Source: Rhynchonema sp. JSB1_4
Lineage: Eukaryota > Nematoda > Chromadorea > Monhysterida > Xyalidae
Direction of reading: 5' to 3'
DNA: 64,000 nt
NCBI GenBank assembly: GCA_030248065.1
Contig: JASAMV010004882.1
Location: 62,001-126,000 of the forward strand
Made by a program: the position numbers and the translations under genes. This document shows positions 63,956 to 64,000 of the stretch, in pieces. The notes beneath the pieces are model-generated. The model ran no database searches, was not told the DNA's origin, and was given only the letters and a program-made list of their open reading frames with translations. Position 1 is the stretch's first letter. The number at the start of each line of letters is the position of its first letter.

Positions 63956-64000
63956 TATGGAACATGGAAGCCATTTAATAAATTATTCCAACCTGTGACA

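Larger units (their letters stand above)
60460..64000. repeat. nested transposon block at right end
   Basis: No exon recognised. Contains the hAT-type elements listed separately, a further unresolved element at about 61449-61783 (CAGTGCAGTTCC / GGAACTACACTG, duplications do not match), and TACCGTAAAAAC-family fragments near 61225-61300 and 63110-63140. The missing UBXN7-like first exon could be hidden here or beyond. Confidence 0.7.

Overview
The window is nuclear DNA of an animal. Its genes are split into many small exons with GT...AG introns, most acceptors read TTTCAG, and the set includes a DEG/ENaC channel, a gliotactin/neuroligin-like adhesion protein and an anoctamin. The short TTTCAG acceptors and TTAGGC hexamers inside one repeat fit a nematode, but that is inference and no species can be named from the sequence.

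Layout: 307-971 (-) holds the first three exons of a C2H2 zinc-finger gene that runs off the left edge. 1080-5200 is almost wholly transposon debris. 5201-14000 (+) is succinate dehydrogenase flavoprotein (18 exons, 648 aa); its intron 9 carries a complete four-TM gene on the opposite strand (9288-10795). 15097-21031 (+) is a gliotactin-like cholinesterase-domain protein (12 exons, 792 aa). 21858-27170 (+) is ribosomal protein uL23 (RPL23A) with a 2 kb, 74-bp minisatellite in its third intron. 28078-34673 (+) is trifunctional GART (23 exons, 1043 aa). 35119-41690 (-) is an anoctamin (21 exons, 1072 aa) with a tRNA-like sequence in one intron. 42484-44178 (-) is a 100-aa membrane/coiled-coil protein. 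44816-49562 (-) is a DEG/ENaC subunit (12 exons, 566 aa). 49841-50152 (-) is a candidate small secreted cysteine peptide. 51110-54918 (-) is a Ca-regulated mitochondrial ATP-Mg/Pi carrier (13 exons, 599 aa). 56342-60459 (-) is a UBXN7-like UBA/UAS/UBX protein whose first exon was not found. 60.5-64 kb is again nested transposons.

The reading frame closes exactly across all junctions of the nine main complete models (SDHA, the nested gene, gliotactin, RPL23A, GART, anoctamin, DEG/ENaC, the carrier and the 100-aa protein). The genes do not form one pathway: two are mitochondrial, one makes purines, one is ribosomal, three are membrane channel or adhesion proteins, and one is in ubiquitin/p97 biology.

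The accessory content is dominated by short non-autonomous DNA transposons. At least 15 have CAGTG-type ends and 8-bp target duplications, 13 of them perfect, which points to the hAT superfamily. Many sit inside one another so insertion order can be read. Each subfamily carries its own short repeated motif on both sides of its core. Two other palindromic elements have TTA duplications (Harbinger-like), and a 214-226 bp palindromic MITE occurs three times. No transposase gene was seen.
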